A DNA stretch of 64,000 bases from Fen-183 sp036504335 (lineage in GTDB: Bacteria > Acidobacteriota > Thermoanaerobaculia > UBA5066), in assembly GCA_036504335.1 (NCBI GenBank), contig DASXVJ010000017.1:160692-224691 (forward strand). Direction: 5' to 3'. A program made the translations under genes and the position numbers. This document shows, in pieces, positions 18,064-26,947 of the stretch; positions within the stretch are counted from its first letter, which is position 1, and every line of letters starts with the position of its first letter. The notes beneath the pieces were generated by a model. That model was not told the origin of the DNA. It did not search any database and was given only the letters and a program-made list of their open reading frames with translations.

Positions 18064-19415
18064 CAGCCGCGCACCTCGCGGAGCCGGCGGTCGACGTCCC
18101 CTGCACGTGCGGCCTGGTCGGCCCACCAGCTCTGCGCGCGCTGCGCGTCGAGCTCGGCGACCGTCTTCCCCTGCTGCTCCACCCACGTGAAGTACTTCAG
18201 GTTGTGCCAGCGCTCCCTGTTCTCGATCGTCCCTTCCGAGATCCAGTCCAGCTTCTGCCCGTGGAAGATCGATCCGAGGTGCGCCTCGGCCCGGTCGCGC
18301 GTGAGCGGACCCGTCGTCTTCTCGAGGCGGCGGAGGACCGACGGGTACCGGTCGAGGCCGTCCGTCGCGACGGTGACGACGGCGTCGTCCTTCCCGAGCC
18401 CCAGCCATTTCGCGGTCTTGATCGCCCCGAGGATGTTGCACACGCCGCTGACGCCGAGGAGCGTCGAGAGCCTGGTCGCGGCCTCCCCCAGCCCGCCCGC
18501 CTCGGCGAGGAAGTCGCGTCCCGCGGGCTCGGCGACGAGCTGCAGGCCGAGCAGGCACTCCTGGTCGTCGATCGCCATCACGGCGTCCATGTTCATGACG
18601 TTGTGGATCCACGTGACGTGCTTGTCGCCGATCCCCTCGATCGCGTGAGCGCCGTAGCCGTTCCGCGAGATCGTCGGGCACTGGACCGGCTCGAGCCCGA
18701 CGATGCGCGTCCCGAAACGCGCCTTGAGGAGGTCGCCCGCCGCGATCGTGCCCGACGAGCCCATGGCCGAGACGAACGCCGCGGGCCGGCCCGCGCCCAG
18801 CGCGTCGACGGCCTCGGCCGCGGCCGCGCCCGTGACGTTGTAATGCCAGCGGTAGTTCGCCATCTCGGCAAACTGGTTCATGACAGCGACGTTCGGCTGC
18901 GCCGCGATCCGCTTGCACTCGTCGTAGATCTCCTTGACGTTGCTCTCCGAGCCCTTCGTCCTGATCGCGCGCGCTCCGTATGCCGCGATCTTCTCGAAGC
19001 GCTCGGCGCTCATCTCCTCCGGGAGGATGACGACCGACTCGTAGCCCATGCGCGGCCCCACCCACGAGCCGCCGATGCCGTAGTTGCCCGTCGAGGGCCA
19101 GACGAGCGTCGACGCCCCGGGCGTGACGTCGCCCCCGAGCTGGTGCTCCATGAGGACCGAGTACGTGGCCCCCACCTTGTGGGCGCCCGTCGGGAAGTCC
19201 TTCGCGTAGAGGAGGACGATCGGCGCCGCCACTCCCGTGAGGGCCTCGGGCAGCCGGAGCGCGCGCACGCGGCCGTCGGCGTCGTGCCACGTGATGTTGA
19301 AGAGGTTGACGGGATCGAGCGGCGCTTCGCGAGCGGCCGTCTGCGCGCGTTTCCGAAGCGGCGCGGGCAGCAGGCCGGGGTCGCGCATTTCCGCATAGGT
19401 CGGGCCGTGAATCAT
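18060..19415 (-). CDS. Fold-type-II PLP enzyme, cysteine-synthase-like, of uncertain activity
   Basis: A 451-residue beta-family PLP protein. FPTGAHKVGATYSVLMEHQ holds the probable PLP lysine, PSTGNYGIGGSWVG is the phosphate/substrate loop, and AMGSSGTIAAGDLLK is the glycine-rich PLP-phosphate loop. The position in the operon corresponds to YgeX (diaminopropionate ammonia-lyase) in E. coli. The motifs do not match YgeX closely, so I do not assign that activity. The ATG at 19415 overlaps the upstream TGA. A lyase that ends in pyruvate and ammonia would fit the pathway. Confidence 0.72.
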   Translation of the reverse strand: MIHGPTYAEMRDPGLLPAPLRKRAQTAAREAPLDPVNLFNITWHDADGRVRALRLPEALTGVAAPIVLLYAKDFPTGAHKVGATYSVLMEHQLGGDVTPGASTLVWPSTGNYGIGGSWVGPRMGYESVVILPEEMSAERFEKIAAYGARAIRTKGSESNVKEIYDECKRIAAQPNVAVMNQFAEMANYRWHYNVTGAAAAEAVDALGAGRPAAFVSAMGSSGTIAAGDLLKARFGTRIVGLEPVQCPTISRNGYGAHAIEGIGDKHVTWIHNVMNMDAVMAIDDQECLLGLQLVAEPAGRDFLAEAGGLGEAATRLSTLLGVSGVCNILGAIKTAKWLGLGKDDAVVTVATDGLDRYPSVLRRLEKTTGPLTRDRAEAHLGSIFHGQKLDWISEGTIENRERWHNLKYFTWVEQQGKTVAELDAQRAQSWWADQAARAGDVDRRLREVRGW

Positions 19416-20671
19416 CTTTTCTCCAGTGCGCTCCGGACCGCGTCGAGGTCCGGCGGAATGCGTGTCGGGGGGCCGACCGAGCGCATGGCTCCCCGCGTGT
19501 CTTTCAGCCCGTTGCCGGTCGCGACGTGGAGGACGCGCTCCCCGCGCCGGACGAGGCCCATCTCGAGCGCGGCCTCGAAGCCGGCGAGCGCGGCGACCCC
19601 CGTGGGCTCGGCGAAGACGCCCGCCGCGCGGGCAAGGCGCGGAATCCACGCGAGGATGGCCTCGTCGCGCGCGGTCACGATCGCGCCGCCCGAAGCGCGC
19701 ACGGCGCGCAGGGCCTTGATGCCGTTGCGCGGCGCGCCGACGTTGATGGAATCGGCGAGCGTCGCCGCGTCGACGGGCTCGATCCGCTCGTCGCCGCGCG
19801 CGAACGTCTTCGCGAGGGGCGCGGCGCCCTCGGCCTGGACGGCGAGGATCCGCGGCAACCGGTCGATGACGCCGTGCGTCCTCATCTCGACGAGGCCCTT
19901 CCAGATTCCCGCCGTCGTGCAGCCGTCCCCGAGGGCGACCGTCACGACGTCGGGCAGCCTCTCGCGCATCTGCTCGGCGATCTCGAGGCCGCACGTCTTC
20001 TTGCCCTCGACGAGGTACGGATTGATCGCGCAGTTCCGGTTGTACCAGCCGAACGCCTCGACCGCCGCCTGGCAGACGCGGAACGCGTCCTCGTAGGGCC
20101 CCTCGACGAGGAAGACCTTCGCTCCGTAGACGAGGAGCTGGGCGACCTTCGCCTCGGGCGCGGAGGCCGGGACGAAGATGAACGCGTTCATCCCCGCTTC
20201 GGCCGCGAAGCCGGCGAGGGACGAAGCCGCGTTGCCGGTGGAGGAGCAGGTGATCTCGTTTCGCCCGAGCCAGCGGGCGCGAAGGACGCCCACGGAGCTC
20301 GCGCGGTCCTTAAAGGACGCCGTCGGGTTGCGGCCATCGTCCTTGACGAGGAGCGCTCCGAGGCCCAGCTCCTTCGCGAGAGCGGGCGCGTCGACGATGG
20401 GCGTGAAGCCCACCTGCAGGCGGGGCGGCGGGAGCGCGGCCGCGTCGTCCGGCACGGGCAGGAGGGCGCGGTAACGCCAGAGCGAGAGATCGCGGTTGGC
20501 CGCGAGCGCCTCCCTGCCGAACGTCCGCGCGACGAGGTCGTGGTCGTACTCGACGTCGAGGATCCCCTCGATGCCGCAGCGCGGGCACGTGTACTCGACC
20601 TCGCCGTGCGCGTAGAGGGCCCCGCACAGGACGCAGCGGAGACCCGTCACCTTCGGCAGCAGAGGACTCAC
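19412..20671 (-). CDS. Threonine-synthase-like PLP enzyme with N-terminal zinc ribbon
   Basis: A 419-residue fold-type-II PLP protein. An N-terminal zinc ribbon (CVLCGALYAHGEVEYTCPRC, residues about 13-32) precedes the ThrC-type core. KDDGRNPTASFKDRASS contains the PLP lysine, CSSTGNAASSLAGFA the phosphate loop, and ALGDGCTTAGIWKG the glycine-rich loop. It looks like threonine synthase, but its location in the purine operon next to another PLP enzyme suggests a dedicated lyase or beta/gamma-elimination step. The start is GTG at 20671, four bases after the XdhD-like stop. Confidence 0.75.
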   Translation of the reverse strand: MSPLLPKVTGLRCVLCGALYAHGEVEYTCPRCGIEGILDVEYDHDLVARTFGREALAANRDLSLWRYRALLPVPDDAAALPPPRLQVGFTPIVDAPALAKELGLGALLVKDDGRNPTASFKDRASSVGVLRARWLGRNEITCSSTGNAASSLAGFAAEAGMNAFIFVPASAPEAKVAQLLVYGAKVFLVEGPYEDAFRVCQAAVEAFGWYNRNCAINPYLVEGKKTCGLEIAEQMRERLPDVVTVALGDGCTTAGIWKGLVEMRTHGVIDRLPRILAVQAEGAAPLAKTFARGDERIEPVDAATLADSINVGAPRNGIKALRAVRASGGAIVTARDEAILAWIPRLARAAGVFAEPTGVAALAGFEAALEMGLVRRGERVLHVATGNGLKDTRGAMRSVGPPTRIPPDLDAVRSALEKR

Positions 20672-20675
20672 GCCG

Positions 20676-23303
20676 TCACCTCTTCAACGCCCGTGCGGCC
20701 GCGGAGTCCTTCATGGGCAGCGTGAACCGGCGCACGCCGTCGAAGGCGAAGAGCGCCCCCGCGACGGCCGGCGCCGTCGGGACGAGGCCGATCTCGCCCA
20801 CGCCCTTCGCGCCGAACGGGCCGTCGGGCTGCGGATCCTCGACGAGGATCACCTCGACCTCCGGCATGTCCTGCGCCCTGAGGACGCCGTAGTCCCGGAT
20901 GCGAAACGACGCCGGCATGCCGTCGTTGCAGACCATCTCCTCCGTGAGCGCGTAGCCGAGGCCCATGTGGACCGAGCCCTCGATCTGCCCCTCGCAGAGC
21001 TTCGGGTTGATCGCGCGCCCCACGTCGTGCGCGGCCACGACCTTCGCGACGCGACCCTTCCCGTCCAGCACGACGACCTGCGTCGCGAAGCTGAACGCGG
21101 AGTGGAGCTTCATGGGTTTCCCCGGCGGCGGCTCGTGGCCGAGCTTCGTCGTGTCGTCCACGAGCGTCTCGCCGACGTAGACGTTTCCGGCGAGCTCCGC
21201 GAGCGTCTTTCCGGCATCGAGGTCGGCCTTCAGCTTCTTCGCCGCATCGACGACGGCGCGCCCGCCGAGGTACGTCGCCCGCGAGCCCGTGGTCTGGCCC
21301 ACCTCCATCGGGAAGCGCGTGTCGACGCGCGCGTGGAAGACCGACGGCTTGAGGCCCGTCACTTCGCATGCGCACTGGATGAGGACCGTGAGGAGGCCCT
21401 GGCCCATCTCCGTGTAGCCGTTGTGGATCGTGACGGACCCGTCGTTCCCGACGACGAGCCGCGCCCGGCCCCACTCCTTCATGCCGTTCCCGATCCCGGT
21501 GTTCTTGATGCCGCAGGCGATGCCCGCGCGGCCGCCGCTCGCGTCCCAGGCCTTCTTCACGGCGAGAAGAGTCTTCTTGAGCCCTACGGACGCGGTGAGC
21601 GTCTGGCCGCACGACCAGTCGTCGCCCGCCTCGAGCGCGTTCCGCCACCGGATTTCCCAGCGGTCGACCCCGGCCTTCTCGGCGAGCATGTCGAGGGCGC
21701 CCTCCATCGCGAAGTGCGCCTGGTTCGCCCCGAAGCCGCGCATCGCGCCGCAGGGCGGGTTGTTCGTGTAGACGGCGAGAGCCTCGACGTCGAGACTCGG
21801 GCACCGGTACGGCCCGGCCGCGTGGCCGGCGGCGCGCTCGAGCACCTTGCCTCCGACCGAGGCGTACGCGCCCGAGTCGCCGACCATCCGCGCGCGGACG
21901 GCCGTGAGCCGGCCCTCGGCGTCGCAGCCGACCCGATAGTGCATCCGGATCGGATGCCGCTTCGGGTGGAGGCGCATGGACTCTTCGCGCGAGAGGACGA
22001 GACGCACGGGCCGCCCCGTCACGCGCGAGAGGAGCGCCGTCTGCGCCTGGACGGACATGTCCTCCTTGCCGCCGAACGCGCCTCCGTTCGGGACGAGGAC
22101 GACGTGGACCTCCTCCTCGGGCAGACCGAGGAAACCCGCAACCTGGCGCCGGTCGTCGAAGATGCCCTGCCCCTGCGTGTACAGGGTCATTCGCGCGTTC
22201 GGGTTCTGACCCGCGGTGTCGCCCGGCGCGGCGAGACAGGCCTCGGGCTCGATGTAGAGGTGCTCGATGCGCTGGGTCTGCCACGTGCCCTCGACGACGT
22301 GCGCCGAAGCGGCGAGCGCCGCGTCCGCATCGCCGAGCTTCACGACCGAGCGCGAGAGGAGGTTGCCCCCGGGCCCCACGCGCGGGGCGCCGTCGCGCAA
22401 AGCTTCATCGGGGTCCGTCACGGGGCGCAGGACCTCGTACGTCACGTCCACGAGCGCCGCGGCGGCGCGGGCGGTGCGTGCGTCCACGGCGGCGACCGCG
22501 GCGAGAACGTCGCCCACGTAGTGTGTCTCCTCGCCCTCTGCGACGAAGCCGGGCCAGTCCGGGACGATGAGGCCGTAGAGGCGCCGCCCGGGCACGTCCT
22601 TCGCCGTCACGATCGCGATCACGCCCGGGTGCCGCGCCGCGCGGGACGTGTCGATGGCGACGACGCGGGCGCGGGCGTGGGGCGAGAGCGCGAGGGCGCC
22701 GTGCAGCATCCCCGGAAACGCCATATCCGCGACGTACGGCCGGGCGCCGAGCGCGAGCTCCTCGGCCTCGTACCGGTCGAGGCTCGTGCCGACGCGGCCC
22801 GAGTCGTCCGGCGGATCGAGCGCCTCGCCGCGCCTGAGGCGCGCCGCCGCGTGGAACGCGTCCACGATCTTGACGTAGCCCGTGCACCGGCAGAGGTGCG
22901 GGTCGAGCTTCTTCCGGATCTCCTCGTCCGTCGGGTCCGGGTTCGCGTCGAGAACGCTCTTCATCCGCAGGACGATGCCCGGAATGCAGAAGCCGCACTG
23001 GACGCCCGCCGTCCGTGCAAACGCCTCGCCGTAGACGTGGCGCTCCGCGTCGGGCACGCCCTCCAGCGTCAGCACGCGCTTTCCGGCGGCAGTTCGGGCG
23101 GGCACGGCGCACGCGGTCTTCGGGTGCCCGTCCACCAGGACGAGGCACGCGCCGCACTGGCCCTGCGGCGAGCAGCCGTCCTTCGGAGACGTGACGCCCG
23201 CGTGGTCGCGGAGCAGCTCGAGAAGAGAAGCGTCGGCCGCGACGTCGAAGCCCCGGGCGGCGCCGTTGAGCGTCAGCTCGACGTGCACGGGCTGATTATC
23301 CAC
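20676..23303 (-). CDS. xdhD: XdhD-like xanthine/hypoxanthine dehydrogenase with fused 2Fe-2S domain
   Basis: An 875-residue molybdenum hydroxylase. An N-terminal ferredoxin domain binds two [2Fe-2S] clusters, the first through C44, C50, C53 and C65 and the second through C103, C106, C138 and C140. The molybdopterin part follows from about residue 175, with GGAFGGKEDMS, CGAMRGFGANQ and the catalytic glutamate in GAKGVGEIGLVP. There is no FAD domain, so electrons must leave through a partner. This is the selenium-dependent xanthine dehydrogenase arrangement. The start is GTG at 23303. It is the first gene of the operon and probably oxidises purines. Confidence 0.87.
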   Translation of the reverse strand: MDNQPVHVELTLNGAARGFDVAADASLLELLRDHAGVTSPKDGCSPQGQCGACLVLVDGHPKTACAVPARTAAGKRVLTLEGVPDAERHVYGEAFARTAGVQCGFCIPGIVLRMKSVLDANPDPTDEEIRKKLDPHLCRCTGYVKIVDAFHAAARLRRGEALDPPDDSGRVGTSLDRYEAEELALGARPYVADMAFPGMLHGALALSPHARARVVAIDTSRAARHPGVIAIVTAKDVPGRRLYGLIVPDWPGFVAEGEETHYVGDVLAAVAAVDARTARAAAALVDVTYEVLRPVTDPDEALRDGAPRVGPGGNLLSRSVVKLGDADAALAASAHVVEGTWQTQRIEHLYIEPEACLAAPGDTAGQNPNARMTLYTQGQGIFDDRRQVAGFLGLPEEEVHVVLVPNGGAFGGKEDMSVQAQTALLSRVTGRPVRLVLSREESMRLHPKRHPIRMHYRVGCDAEGRLTAVRARMVGDSGAYASVGGKVLERAAGHAAGPYRCPSLDVEALAVYTNNPPCGAMRGFGANQAHFAMEGALDMLAEKAGVDRWEIRWRNALEAGDDWSCGQTLTASVGLKKTLLAVKKAWDASGGRAGIACGIKNTGIGNGMKEWGRARLVVGNDGSVTIHNGYTEMGQGLLTVLIQCACEVTGLKPSVFHARVDTRFPMEVGQTTGSRATYLGGRAVVDAAKKLKADLDAGKTLAELAGNVYVGETLVDDTTKLGHEPPPGKPMKLHSAFSFATQVVVLDGKGRVAKVVAAHDVGRAINPKLCEGQIEGSVHMGLGYALTEEMVCNDGMPASFRIRDYGVLRAQDMPEVEVILVEDPQPDGPFGAKGVGEIGLVPTAPAVAGALFAFDGVRRFTLPMKDSAAARALKR

Positions 23304-23375
23304 GCGCGAGGCCGGAGGGGCGGTCTTCGGGCCGCACTATGCTCTTCCCGTGACGCCGCTCCCCGGAGGCCCCCG
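23304..23375. promoter_or_regulatory. 72-base divergent region between the purine operon and the MFS gene
   Basis: Promoters for both directions should lie here or inside the flanking genes. ACTATGCT at 23336-23343 offers a weak -10 in either direction, but neither strand has a recognisable -35 at the right distance. GGAGG at 23365-23369 is the MFS ribosome-binding site. Confidence 0.3.
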
Positions 23376-24557
23376 ATGAACCCGTGGCGGGGCCTCTCGG
23401 GCCTCCCCCGCGCACTGTGGGTGCTGGCGGGCGCATCCCTCGTGAACAGGTCGGGGACGATGTTTCTTCCGTTTCTCGTCCTCTACCTGACGAGCCAGCG
23501 AGGCTTCACGGCCGGCGCCGCGGGCGTCGTCTTCGCCGTCTTCGGCGCGGGCTCGCTCGCGATCGCGCCGGTCGCGGGACGCCTGGCGGACAGGATCGGG
23601 GCCGTGCGGCTGATGCGCATCGCGCTCGTCGCCTCGGGCGCCCTCCTTCTGCTCGTTCCCTTCGCGCGCGGGATGCCCGCGATCGCCGGCCTCACGCTTC
23701 TCATTGCGCTCACGGGCGAGATGTTCCGCCCCGCGAGCCTGAGCGTCGTCTCGCACCTCGCGGCGCCCGACCAGCGCAAGGCGGCCTTCGCCCTCCAGCG
23801 GCTCGCCGTCAACCTCGGGATGAGCGTCGGTCCCGCCGCGGGCGGCTTCCTCGCAGCGGTGTCGTGGCCGGCGCTCTTCATCGTGGACGGCGTGACCTCG
23901 CTCCTCGCCGCAGCCACTCTGATCTTCTTCTTCCCGCAGAACGCGCTGCCCGCCCCCGGGCCCTCGCCGGGCGTCGCCGCGTTGCGCCGTGACGGCCTGC
24001 GCGACCACGCCCTCGTGTTCTTCCTCGTGGCGCTCGTGCCGGTCTGCATCGTCTTCTTCCAGCACGAGTCCTCGATGTCCGTCTTCCTCGTGCGCGACGT
24101 CGGCCTCGCCGTGTGGATCTTCGGCCTCCTGCACACGGTCAACACCCTGCTCATTGTCTTCCTCGAGGTCCCGCTCAACCTCGCGATGGCCCACTGGCCG
24201 CACCGCCGATCCCTCGTCCTGGGCTCCGTCCTCGTCGCGGCCGGGTTCGGGGCGCTCGCGTGGGCGCGGTCGCTGCCCGCGGTCGTCGCGACCGTCGTCG
24301 TCTGGACCTTCGGCGAGATGATCCTCGTCCCGTCGATGTCCTCCTGGGTCGCGGACGCGGCGCCGCCGGACAAGCGCGGCGCCTACATGGGCCTGTACAC
24401 GATGGCGTTCAGCTTCGCGCTCGTCCTGGGCGGGCCGCTCGGGACGACTCTCCTCGAGAACGGCGGGCGTACGCTCTGGCTCACGATGCTCGCGCTCGGG
24501 CTCCTCTCCGCCGCGCTCTTCACGCGCGTGAAGGAGCCGGAGAGGGCGGCCGCATGA
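23376..24557 (+). CDS. MFS transporter
   Basis: A 393-residue major-facilitator protein with about 11-12 hydrophobic segments. AGRLADRIGAVRLMRIAL is the loop 2-3 signature (G-x-x-x-D-R-x-G-R-K type), and PDKRGAYMGLYTMAFSFAL lies in the second half. It resembles multidrug or metabolite exporters. The ATG at 23376 has GGAGG six bases upstream. It is divergent from the purine operon, so purine-related transport is possible but not shown. It overlaps the next gene by ATGA. Confidence 0.85.
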   Translation: MNPWRGLSGLPRALWVLAGASLVNRSGTMFLPFLVLYLTSQRGFTAGAAGVVFAVFGAGSLAIAPVAGRLADRIGAVRLMRIALVASGALLLLVPFARGMPAIAGLTLLIALTGEMFRPASLSVVSHLAAPDQRKAAFALQRLAVNLGMSVGPAAGGFLAAVSWPALFIVDGVTSLLAAATLIFFFPQNALPAPGPSPGVAALRRDGLRDHALVFFLVALVPVCIVFFQHESSMSVFLVRDVGLAVWIFGLLHTVNTLLIVFLEVPLNLAMAHWPHRRSLVLGSVLVAAGFGALAWARSLPAVVATVVVWTFGEMILVPSMSSWVADAAPPDKRGAYMGLYTMAFSFALVLGGPLGTTLLENGGRTLWLTMLALGLLSAALFTRVKEPERAAA

Positions 24558-25450
24558 CGGAGACCTGGACGCACCGCGAGGGCCGCGTAAACGGAATCCG
24601 GCTCCACTGGGTCGAGCAGGGCACCGGTCCGCTCGTCGTCCTCCTGCACGGCTTTCCCGAGTTCTGGTACGCGTGGCGCCACCAGATCCCGGCGCTCGCG
24701 GCCGCGGGCTTCCGTGTCGTCGCGCCCGACCTGCGCGGCTACAACCTGTCCGAGAAGCCGCGCGGCGTCCGCGCTTACCGGATCGAGGCGCTGCTCGGCG
24801 ATCTCGAGGGCCTCGTTGCACTCCTCGCGGGCGAACAGGGCGAGTCGCGCGCCCACGTCGTCGGCCACGACTGGGGCGGCGCGTTCGCCTGGTACGCGCC
24901 GCTCTTCATTCCGGAACGGCTCCTCTCCCTCACGCTCCTCAACGCCCCTCACCCGCTCGCGTTCCGGCGCGAGCTCCGGACGAACGCCACCCAGCGGAAG
25001 AAGTCTTCGTACGTCTTCATGTTCCAGCTGCCGTGGCTCCCCGAGCAGCGGATCCGCGCCGGCAACTTCACGATTCTCGGAAAAATGCTCCGGCGCGACC
25101 CCGTCACGCCGGGCGCCTTCCCGGACGAAGACATCCGCCTCTACACGGAAGCCCTCGCGCAACCCGGCGCGCTCACGGCCGCCGTGAACTACTACCGGGC
25201 CGCGATGCGCTACCCGCCGCGGGCGCGCGGCCGCAGGTGGCCGGACGGACTGAAGACGCTTCTCGTCTGGGGCGAGCGCGACCGCTATCTCGGCCCCGGC
25301 CTCCTCGAGGGCCTCGACCGCTGGGTGCCGGACCTGACGATCGAGCGCATCCCCGAGGCGAGCCACTGGGTCCAGGCCGACGCGCCCGGGAGGGTGAACG
25401 AGCTCCTGATCCGCTTCCTGGCCGGGATCACGCCCGCGCGAAGTCGATGA
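24554..25450 (+). CDS. Epoxide-hydrolase-like alpha/beta hydrolase
   Basis: A 298-residue alpha/beta hydrolase with the epoxide hydrolase/haloalkane dehalogenase pattern: the oxyanion motif HGFPEFWYAW, the nucleophile elbow VVGHDWGGAFAW with an aspartate nucleophile, the acid residue near LLVWGERDRYL, and the histidine in PEASHWVQ. The aspartate elbow (GHDWGG) points to epoxide hydrolase rather than an esterase. The start overlaps the MFS stop. The 3' end overlaps the convergent RNB gene by 23 bases. Confidence 0.85.
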   Translation: MTETWTHREGRVNGIRLHWVEQGTGPLVVLLHGFPEFWYAWRHQIPALAAAGFRVVAPDLRGYNLSEKPRGVRAYRIEALLGDLEGLVALLAGEQGESRAHVVGHDWGGAFAWYAPLFIPERLLSLTLLNAPHPLAFRRELRTNATQRKKSSYVFMFQLPWLPEQRIRAGNFTILGKMLRRDPVTPGAFPDEDIRLYTEALAQPGALTAAVNYYRAAMRYPPRARGRRWPDGLKTLLVWGERDRYLGPGLLEGLDRWVPDLTIERIPEASHWVQADAPGRVNELLIRFLAGITPARSR

Positions 25451-26897
25451 AGCCGTGCTCGACGTCGGTCGAGAGGAGCTTCACGCGCACCCGCTCCCCG
25501 ACCTCGAGCCCCTCGTCGCCGCGCACGACCTTGCCTTCCACCGGCGGCGCGAAGATCCGGACCCAGGTGCCTTTGTCCGACGCGCCCGTCACGATGCCGT
25601 TGAAGCGCTCGCCGACCCGGTTCTGGAGCAGGAGCGCCGCCGCCGCCTTCCGGACGAGGCGCTCGACCTTGTTCGCGGCGTCTTCCTGGTCCGTGCAGTG
25701 CCGCGCGAGGCTCGCGAGCTCGCCGTTCGCGTAGGGGTTCGGCCTTCCCGCGAAGGCCGCCTTCAGGATCCGCTGCGTGATGACGTCGGGGTACCGCCGG
25801 TTCGGCGCCGTCGAGTGCGTGTAGTCGCGCACGGCGAGTCCGAAGTGGCCGACCGGGGCCTGGCCGGGCACCTCGAGGACGTACTCCCCCGCGCCCATGA
25901 GCTTCACGATCACGAGCGAGAGGTCCGGGAAGCGCATCGGATCCCGCCGCCGCTGCTCCTTCAGAAACGTCTCGAGGGCCTTCGCGTCGGGCTCCGGCGG
26001 AAGGCTGAACCCGTGCTCGGAGGCGACCGTCACGATCCGGAGCCAGCGCTCGGGCGAGCGCACGACGCGCCGCAGCGACGGATACCCCTTCTCCTCGAGG
26101 AACCGCGCCGTCACGCCGTTCGCCGCGATCATGAAGTCCTCGATGAGCTGGCGCGGCTCGTTCTGCTGGTCGACCTTGAGGTCCGTGATCGTCTCGCCGT
26201 CGAAGACCGCGCGCGCCTCGATCGTCTCGAGATCGAGCGCCCCCTCCTCGTAACGGCGGGCCCGCAGCTTCTGCGCGGCCGTCTCCTGGAGGCGCATCTG
26301 CGCGTCGATGCCCGGGACCTTCGCCATCGCCTCGGGCATCGGGCCCCGCCCGTCGCGCCACGCGTCGACGGAGTCGTACGCGAGCTTCGACTTGTTGCGG
26401 ACGACGGCGCGATACACCGCCGTGCCGTGCGGCGCCCCGCCGCCGTCCACGACGAACTCGATGACGACCGCGGCGCGGTCCTCGTCCGGGTTCAGGGACG
26501 TGAGGTCCGTCGAGAGCTTTTCGGGGAGCATCGGGAAGACGCCGCCCGCCGTGTAGACCGACGTCGTGTTGTGCGCGGCCCGCTCGTCGAGGGGTGTCCC
26601 CTTCCTGACGAGAGCGTCGACGTCCGCGATCGCGACGAGGACCTTGATCTCGCCGTTCGGGAGAGCCTCGGCCACCGACACCTGGTCGAGATCGCGGCTG
26701 TCGTCGTTGTCGATCGAGGCCCAGAGGAGGGACCTGAGGTCGCGCAGCCCGTCGGCTTTGGCAGGCGCCGGCTCCGTGATCGCACCCAGCTGCTCGAGGG
26801 CCGACTTCGGGAAGTCGGGAGACAGGCCCTTCTCCCGCATGGCGCGGCGGGCAATCTCGTGGAGGTCGGAACGATGGCGGCGCGAGCGGTCGCTCAT
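25428..26897 (-). CDS. RNB-domain exoribonuclease (RNase II/R superfamily, compact form)
   Basis: A 489-residue RNB ribonuclease that should degrade RNA 3' to 5'. The catalytic motif reads ASIDNDDSRDLDQ, followed by VAIADVDALV, with the RNB core to about residue 400 (HFGLAVRDYTHSTAPNRRY) and an S1-like C terminus (FNGIVTGASDKGTWVRIF). The N-terminal cold-shock domains of RNase II/R are missing. The fourth aspartate of the classical DxxxxxDxDD motif is glutamine. The ATG at 26897 begins 50 bases after the PPDK stop. Confidence 0.88.
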   Translation of the reverse strand: MSDRSRRHRSDLHEIARRAMREKGLSPDFPKSALEQLGAITEPAPAKADGLRDLRSLLWASIDNDDSRDLDQVSVAEALPNGEIKVLVAIADVDALVRKGTPLDERAAHNTTSVYTAGGVFPMLPEKLSTDLTSLNPDEDRAAVVIEFVVDGGGAPHGTAVYRAVVRNKSKLAYDSVDAWRDGRGPMPEAMAKVPGIDAQMRLQETAAQKLRARRYEEGALDLETIEARAVFDGETITDLKVDQQNEPRQLIEDFMIAANGVTARFLEEKGYPSLRRVVRSPERWLRIVTVASEHGFSLPPEPDAKALETFLKEQRRRDPMRFPDLSLVIVKLMGAGEYVLEVPGQAPVGHFGLAVRDYTHSTAPNRRYPDVITQRILKAAFAGRPNPYANGELASLARHCTDQEDAANKVERLVRKAAAALLLQNRVGERFNGIVTGASDKGTWVRIFAPPVEGKVVRGDEGLEVGERVRVKLLSTDVEHGFIDFARA

Positions 26898-26947
26898 GGA
26901 GCGATCTTCCCACGCCGCGGGGCGGAGCCCCTTACGCTACGGGCGCT

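Noticed and set aside
18060..19415. Assignment as diaminopropionate ammonia-lyase (YgeX)
   Set aside because: Operon position fits, but the PLP-lysine and glycine-loop motifs do not match YgeX well enough.
20967..23375. Plus-strand frame continuous with the MFS gene across the XdhD-like gene
   Set aside because: It is antisense to a well-supported molybdenum hydroxylase. The MFS protein starts at 23376 with its own ribosome-binding site.
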